Assembly: GCA_937890485.1 (NCBI GenBank)
Contig: CALBXN010000102.1
Location: 1 to 8,691 of the forward strand
DNA length: 8,691 nt
From: an uncultured Treponema sp.
GTDB lineage: Bacteria; Spirochaetota; Spirochaetia; Treponematales; Treponemataceae
Direction: 5' to 3'
Shown here: positions 8,628 through 8,691 of the stretch, piece after piece
Layout of the letters: each line of letters starts with the position of its first letter
Position numbering within the stretch: the first letter of the stretch is position 1
Notes under the pieces: generated by a model
Told to the model about the DNA's origin: nothing
Database searches by the model: none
What the model saw: the letters and a program-made list of their open reading frames with translations, nothing else
Translations under genes and position numbers: made by a program

Positions 8628-8691
8628 TTTATACAACACGAAAACAGAATATTCTGAATTAAAATATGTCAAAAAATGAAATGGATTTAGA

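Larger units (their letters stand above)
8184..8691. other. 508-bp non-coding control region
   Basis: No gene can be supported on either strand. The stretch holds promoter P5 with a leader hairpin, parS, palindrome site 7, a triple TATGTTCA repeat, two LexA-type boxes and several inverted repeats up to the right edge. A plus-strand ATG at 8666 (MSKNEMDL...) runs off the edge without a clear ribosome site, so a divergent gene may start there but is not called. Confidence 0.6.

Noticed and set aside
8666..8691. Plus-strand gene starting MSKNEMDL at the right edge
   Set aside because: Only 26 bases are visible and no ribosome site precedes the ATG; possible but not supportable here.

Overview
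The window looks like the small-gene (early or accessory) region of a low-GC mobile element, most likely a phage or phage-plasmid of a gut Bacillota (Clostridia-type) host. The reasons are the AT-rich sequence, strong GGAGG/GAGGTG ribosome-binding sites, consensus sigma-A-type promoters, Gram-positive LexA-type boxes and a consensus parS. Several gene products also match my memory of small hypothetical proteins common in Firmicutes phages and conjugative elements. No capsid, terminase, integrase, polymerase, relaxase, tRNA or CRISPR sequence is visible, so phage rather than plasmid or conjugative element is an inference.

All confident genes (26, plus one doubtful 21-aa frame) are on the minus strand and read right to left. 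From about 6540 down to 1 there is a dense run of 24 small genes of 40-155 codons (plus the gene cut by the left edge), spaced by 0-60 bp and sometimes overlapping. Three of them (49, 55 and 40 aa) are short enough to be missed by ORF callers. Many products are strongly acidic, and three are small membrane proteins. Almost every gene starts with one of a few near-identical leaders (for example TTTTGCGAGGTGAATTATG), and several junctions carry palindromes about 27 nt before the start codon. No terminator is visible inside the run, and internal promoters occur at about 1030 and 4315.

The right part (6540-8691) is different. It has two genes of higher GC (a Cys-rich 94-aa protein and a 197-aa putative DNA-binding protein), each with its own promoter, and the second has a clear intrinsic terminator. 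Long non-coding stretches hold a 134-bp G-free A-rich leader, two alternating purine-pyrimidine tracts and a dense control region at 8184-8691. That region contains a perfect 16-bp parS (TGTTTCACGTGAAACA), two 14-bp LexA-type boxes, a triple TATGTTCA repeat and several inverted repeats.

The most notable signals are these: (1) a 16-bp dyad TTCTGGTNNACCAGAA present seven times across the window; (2) a promoter whose transcript should begin with a 10-14 bp hairpin displaying ACCUCCUUUCU, the 3' end of 16S rRNA, which is also the exact complement of a ribosome-binding site plus start codon; (3) parS beside LexA-type boxes and iteron-like repeats, suggesting host-ParB-assisted maintenance and SOS-linked control. 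Together these suggest a phage-plasmid-like control region feeding a leftward operon of shuffled small accessory or host-takeover genes. The functional links are inference.
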